Part shown: positions 61,701 to 64,000 of the stretch, piece after piece
Layout of the letters: each line of letters opens with the position of its first letter
How positions within the stretch are numbered: the first letter of the stretch is position 1
Origin: Flavobacterium restrictum
GTDB taxonomy: Bacteria; Bacteroidota; Bacteroidia; Flavobacteriales; Flavobacteriaceae
Assembly (NCBI RefSeq): GCF_007097245.1
Contig: NZ_VJZT01000003.1
Span: 62,001 to 126,000, forward strand
Direction of reading: 5' to 3'
DNA length: 64,000 nucleotides
Made by a program: the position numbers and the translations under genes
The notes under the pieces: generated by a model
The model's database searches: none
What the model was told of the DNA's origin: nothing
The model's input: only the letters and a program-made list of their open reading frames with translations

Positions 61701-63753
61701 CACTTTCATAAATGCCATCATAATTGGTATCAATTAGCAATTCGTTCAAAGGATCTAGTATGGTTAGCGTTTTGTCTTTTGGCACACGTAGTATAAAATC
61801 ACCATCAGCATTAGTGTATTCTGAAGGGTTTGTTGTTTGTGTTGCGTCTAATGGAAGGTAGCTAAACCGAATGGTTTTTGGTTCATTAAACTGCAATGCG
61901 TAGCTCACATTTTCGGATTTTCCTGCTGGAACTTCGGAGACAAATCCGTAGGTTGGTTTACCTATTATGCTGCCAGTTCCAGAAATTGTTCCCGTATAAT
62001 TGGTTCCTGTTATGGTATTCGATTGGTTTAGAGAAGTAATTTCGGCTTCCATGGAGTTGAGAATTCCGTCGTTATCCAAATCAATATCGATATTATTATT
62101 GGTACCATCAGTATCCGTGTCCAAAGGGCAATCGCTTACCGGAATTTTATCCGAAAAAACATCGCTTACACAACCTGAAATACTTCCTTTTACTTGATAA
62201 TACCCCGATGCTGTTGGGGTGTAGGTGCTTTGTGTAGCCGATGGAATTATAACATCATTTTGATACCATTGAAAAGAATCGTAAGCGGATAGGCTACTAA
62301 TTTTGAGAACGATATTTGGAATACAAGACGAAGCTCCTACCGAAATTTTATCGGTTACAATTTCTGGCTTTAAATCAAAACCCGAATAATAACCGCCGTA
62401 GGTCGCAGCACCATTGGTTCCAAAATACGAAACATAGACCTGTTTTGTTGATTTGACAGCAATATTCCCTGATAAATTATTAATGGTGTAACGAACAAAA
62501 TTAGGATTTCCAGTAATGGGAATAGGCGAGCTGGAGATGGGATTGTTGTTTATAGTAACCGTTGCACCCGTTTCGGTAACAATATTCAAACCACCACTAA
62601 AAACGACATTCCCTACGGATTGGATTTCGGGAATATTGTCTACAATTCTTGGCGTAGAACAGTTTATAGGAGGGACAAAAAACATATTTTGATTGGCCGG
62701 TGTAATCGTTCCAGCAATACTTTGATATGCAAAAACGTTTTGTGTACTGGTAATGTATAAATTTCCATTGTCAAAAAAACTGCCATCTATGACTTTGTAT
62801 TCCCCTTTGTTAAGCGTTGCAAATGGAGTCGTGCTACCATTAGCAAAAAGTTGGGTTTGATCCACATTGGCAATTAACAAAACCCGTTCTAGCTCATCAG
62901 TTCCTATGCCTTTTACAAAAATGTATTCCTTGCCCGTACGCTCAAAAGGAACAATTTGGTCAAAACCCACATCCCTTCCAGTTGGACTAGTAAAACCATC
63001 TTCATCAATTCGGGTTACCGTACTATTGCTTCCGCAAAATGAGCCAGAATTGACAACAACCGGTTTATCAGTTTCGACTAAAGCACCTATCATTTTGGCA
63101 CTATTAGAAAGTGTTCCCGTATTAAGATAGTTTTTTAATGCCAAAACAAAACTTTCATTTTTATTTAAAGTTACTTTTATGGGGCCATTTACTAGGGTCC
63201 CGTCGGATAAAATGGTACCGTCTGGAATATTAGAAATGGTTACTTTTGTTCCGTTTTCAGTAGACAAAATGGAAGCGAAATTCAATAAAGTGGTGTCATA
63301 CAAAGGATTTAGCATCGCACCCAACCGAAACGAATTTCCCAAAGCACTATTTCCTTTGGACACTAATCCACCAGCGTGATTGTAAGATCCGTTGTCATTT
63401 AAACCCGCATTAATCCGAACACTTACATACACTAAATCTTCGGCTTCAATGATATACCCTTTGTTTTTTACGATTCCGTTAGTAGCGTTGGGCGTGCATA
63501 ATTGGGTGTCGTCACCTTGTCCTATCGAATAAATAAATGGAGTAGTATTGCTCACGGTATGTGTAGAAACGGTACCGCCAATGGCTATGATTTTAAAATT
63601 AACGACTTTAGTGCTCGGTGTAGAAACATACAAATAATGGTCTTCGGCTAGACCTGCACTTGCCACTATGGGCGGTATGTAATGTGTTTTACTAAATTGT
63701 GAAAAACAGGTACTCGATAAAAGTATAAAGTAAAGGTAGGCAATTTTTTTCAT
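58714..63753 (-). CDS. Giant T9SS type B surface protein with IgGFc-binding-like N-terminus
   Basis: A 1679-residue secreted protein. After the signal peptide (STCFSQ, about residue 19) an IgGFc-binding-like region spans about 20-460 (EDHYLYVSTPSTKVVNF, then VYVSVRIN). An Ig-like segment ends with CVSDVFSDKIPVSDCPLDTD, opening calcium-binding TSP3-type repeats (DTDGTNNNIDIDLDNDGI, DLDSDNDGIYDVTESGS, about 545-940). Repeated beta-sandwich units follow, each opening with a CDDxSxxDGxxxFD pattern (VACDDSSNDGIFGFDTSNLE). The C-terminus is the gliding-motility/T9SS type B domain (YFTPNGDGFNDYWTVKG, DDYWYTVQLEDGREAKGHFS). The acidic repeats should bind calcium. It is a likely adhesin. The stop is 72 bases before the next start, so the genes may form an operon. 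Confidence 0.9.
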   Translation of the reverse strand: MKKIAYLYFILLSSTCFSQFSKTHYIPPIVASAGLAEDHYLYVSTPSTKVVNFKIIAIGGTVSTHTVSNTTPFIYSIGQGDDTQLCTPNATNGIVKNKGYIIEAEDLVYVSVRINAGLNDNGSYNHAGGLVSKGNSALGNSFRLGAMLNPLYDTTLLNFASILSTENGTKVTISNIPDGTILSDGTLVNGPIKVTLNKNESFVLALKNYLNTGTLSNSAKMIGALVETDKPVVVNSGSFCGSNSTVTRIDEDGFTSPTGRDVGFDQIVPFERTGKEYIFVKGIGTDELERVLLIANVDQTQLFANGSTTPFATLNKGEYKVIDGSFFDNGNLYITSTQNVFAYQSIAGTITPANQNMFFVPPINCSTPRIVDNIPEIQSVGNVVFSGGLNIVTETGATVTINNNPISSSPIPITGNPNFVRYTINNLSGNIAVKSTKQVYVSYFGTNGAATYGGYYSGFDLKPEIVTDKISVGASSCIPNIVLKISSLSAYDSFQWYQNDVIIPSATQSTYTPTASGYYQVKGSISGCVSDVFSDKIPVSDCPLDTDTDGTNNNIDIDLDNDGILNSMEAEITSLNQSNTITGTNYTGTISGTGSIIGKPTYGFVSEVPAGKSENVSYALQFNEPKTIRFSYLPLDATQTTNPSEYTNADGDFILRVPKDKTLTILDPLNELLIDTNYDGIYESGVTEFSSFEIRFRVKSTLPLVPGASQFSISSYLTDSVTFVHHNLSDTTANKAIFMISTTNLVHSDLDAIPDVLDIDSDNDGIPDTMEAQGKISHVFSGTDTNKNGLDDAFEPGLTPINTDSDAFNGVLKTDNRDLDSDNDGIYDVTESGSSAMDSNSDGIIDGLLNAFGTNGLFDSLETSPDSGILKTPIVDTDADGRFNYLDLDSDNDLCNDVIEAGFLDPNFDGYLGNNPVIIDTNGVVTSTNGYTTPNGNYILGAPITITTQPQNQLNCWNQSATFTIATNADVFEWQVSSDGINWNVLTNDATYTGVNTAQVSLTVTAAMEGYRYRVLLHRTGNSCEKFSDFATLHTLSLPIVAPQITLKQCDDDSDGISDFNLTEKNDFISVNYELEKFSYFETFAGANANDSTTKIPTPTAYRTSSRTIWVRIENANGCFTTSELQLVVSATQINSSFQRSFTVCDDYVDASNTDRDGIATFDFSNVIADIQNKLPAPSSNYIIKYYRNQINALAEIDPISNISSYRNVGYPNQQKIWVRVDSTIGNACFGLGDFITLTVENLPIAHTIPDYVACDDSSNDGIFGFDTSNLETQLVQGQNAIVTYLDEKNNPLPSPFPSTFATRSQTIKARITNASTNTTNGIACYDETTIRFTVTAHPIAHPVVIPAACDDESPSDTDGSNRFDTTTIQNDILKGQSGMTVTYLDANGKPLSSPLPNPFVTATQNVTAIVTNLVNTVCPEQTILQFIVNPLPNIDINLTGDDDKLVCSNLPTFFVQLDAGILDGSPTSNFTYTWKKDEILLPNETDATLQVNTKGIYTVTVNTFLGCSRTRTIVVTASDIAKIDSLTIVDLTAVNSVTVNVSGKGDYSYSLDERTGPFQVSNFFDNVAAGIHEVFIYDKNGCGTISQVIAVVGVPKYFTPNGDGFNDYWTVKGVNADFNSNSIIYIFDRYGKLIAKIPTNSQGWDGTSNGNPLPGDDYWYTVQLEDGREAKGHFSLKR

Positions 63754-63777
63754 CGTATAAAAATAATAAAAATTGCC

Positions 63778-64000
63778 TTATCTTTTTAATGAAAAATGTC
63801 CTTTTGTAGTACCACCATCAGCAAATTTTAGGGTAAACCAATAATCATCCGCAGGCAGTGCCACTCCATTAAAAATTCCATTCCAACCGCTGCTTTTATT
63901 CGAAAATTCGTATATCAGTTTTCCGTATCTGTCAAAAATAATTCCAGTTGCATCGGGTAGTATACTCCAGTTTTGAATATTCCAATTGTCATTAATTCCA
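63778..64000 (-). CDS. C-terminal end of a third T9SS type B protein (partial)
   Basis: The minus strand from 64000 reads 73 codons to a TAA at 63778-63780. Residues run GINDNWNIQNW, GIIFDRYGKLIYEF, SSGWNGIFNG, and ADDYWFTLKFADGGTTKGHF, ending in SLKR. This is the same gliding-motility-associated C-terminal domain as in the two genes to the left, including the DDYWF and KGHFSLKR blocks. The gene continues beyond the window, so its length and other domains are unknown. It stops 24 bases before the start of the giant protein gene. Confidence 0.9.
   Translation of the reverse strand, partial: GINDNWNIQNWSILPDATGIIFDRYGKLIYEFSNKSSGWNGIFNGVALPADDYWFTLKFADGGTTKGHFSLKR

Noticed and set aside
1-64000. 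CRISPR array, insertion sequence or prophage
   Set aside because: No regularly spaced direct repeats, transposase, integrase or phage structural gene was seen anywhere in the window.

Overview
The window looks like chromosomal DNA of a Flavobacterium-type member of the Bacteroidota. The DNA is A+T-rich. There is a SusC/SusD pair, and there are secreted proteins with type IX secretion tails of both type A (ending near 13.9 kb) and type B (three at 55.8-64 kb, with gliding-motility-type C-terminal domains). Several start sites are preceded by the Bacteroidota -7 box TAnnTTTG and almost none by a Shine-Dalgarno sequence. Intergenic regions carry composite hairpin repeats of a kind I associate with Flavobacterium. 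Genus is an inference.

Layout. (1) 1-11.9 kb: a polysaccharide utilisation locus. It has the tail of an AraC-type regulator, SusC, SusD, an IPT-domain surface glycan-binding lipoprotein, then GH2, GH27 and GH5 enzymes; a galactose-decorated beta-linked plant glycan is the likely class of substrate. (2) 12.0-16.2 kb: a tight operon of envelope proteins (ankyrin, Rieske, DOMON-like with T9SS tail, OB-fold, beta-barrel of the DUF5777 type, haem c lipoprotein, YceI) that reads as an uncharacterised extracytoplasmic redox module. (3) 16.3-42.6 kb: a large amine and omega-amino-acid catabolic island. It holds three class III aminotransferases, four aldehyde dehydrogenases (one of the methylmalonate-semialdehyde type), a complete PotABCD-like polyamine importer, a Tat/lipoprotein-type flavin amine oxidase, three paralogous GNAT acyltransferases plus one unrelated GNAT, a YtcJ-like amidohydrolase, a family III CoA-transferase, an NhaC antiporter, an Lrp/AsnC regulator and two outer-membrane barrels.

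(4) 43-50.3 kb: housekeeping and envelope genes (peptidoglycan amidase, Spy-like small protein, rimO, FadL-type porin, a Gly/Tyr-rich lipoprotein, proS). (5) 50.3-55.7 kb: three tRNA-Glu genes behind a near-ideal promoter, rpsT, a response regulator with a PAS sensor kinase, typA/bipA, and a small retropepsin-like protein between inverted copies of one terminator. (6) 55.8-64 kb: three consecutive leftward genes for very large T9SS type B surface proteins, the last cut by the window end.

The central island can be read as one pathway. Polyamine enters through porins and the Pot system. It is oxidised by the amine oxidase to aminoaldehydes, which aldehyde dehydrogenases convert to GABA or beta-alanine. 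Aminotransferases then yield succinate or malonate semialdehyde, and dehydrogenases finish to succinate or acetyl-CoA. What the three GNATs, the amidohydrolase and the CoA-transferase do in it is not explained by the textbook route and is the most interesting open question here. Two single-gene units (32.3-32.8 kb and 55.2-55.6 kb) sit between near-perfect inverted copies of a palindrome, which suggests cassette-like insertion or inversion.
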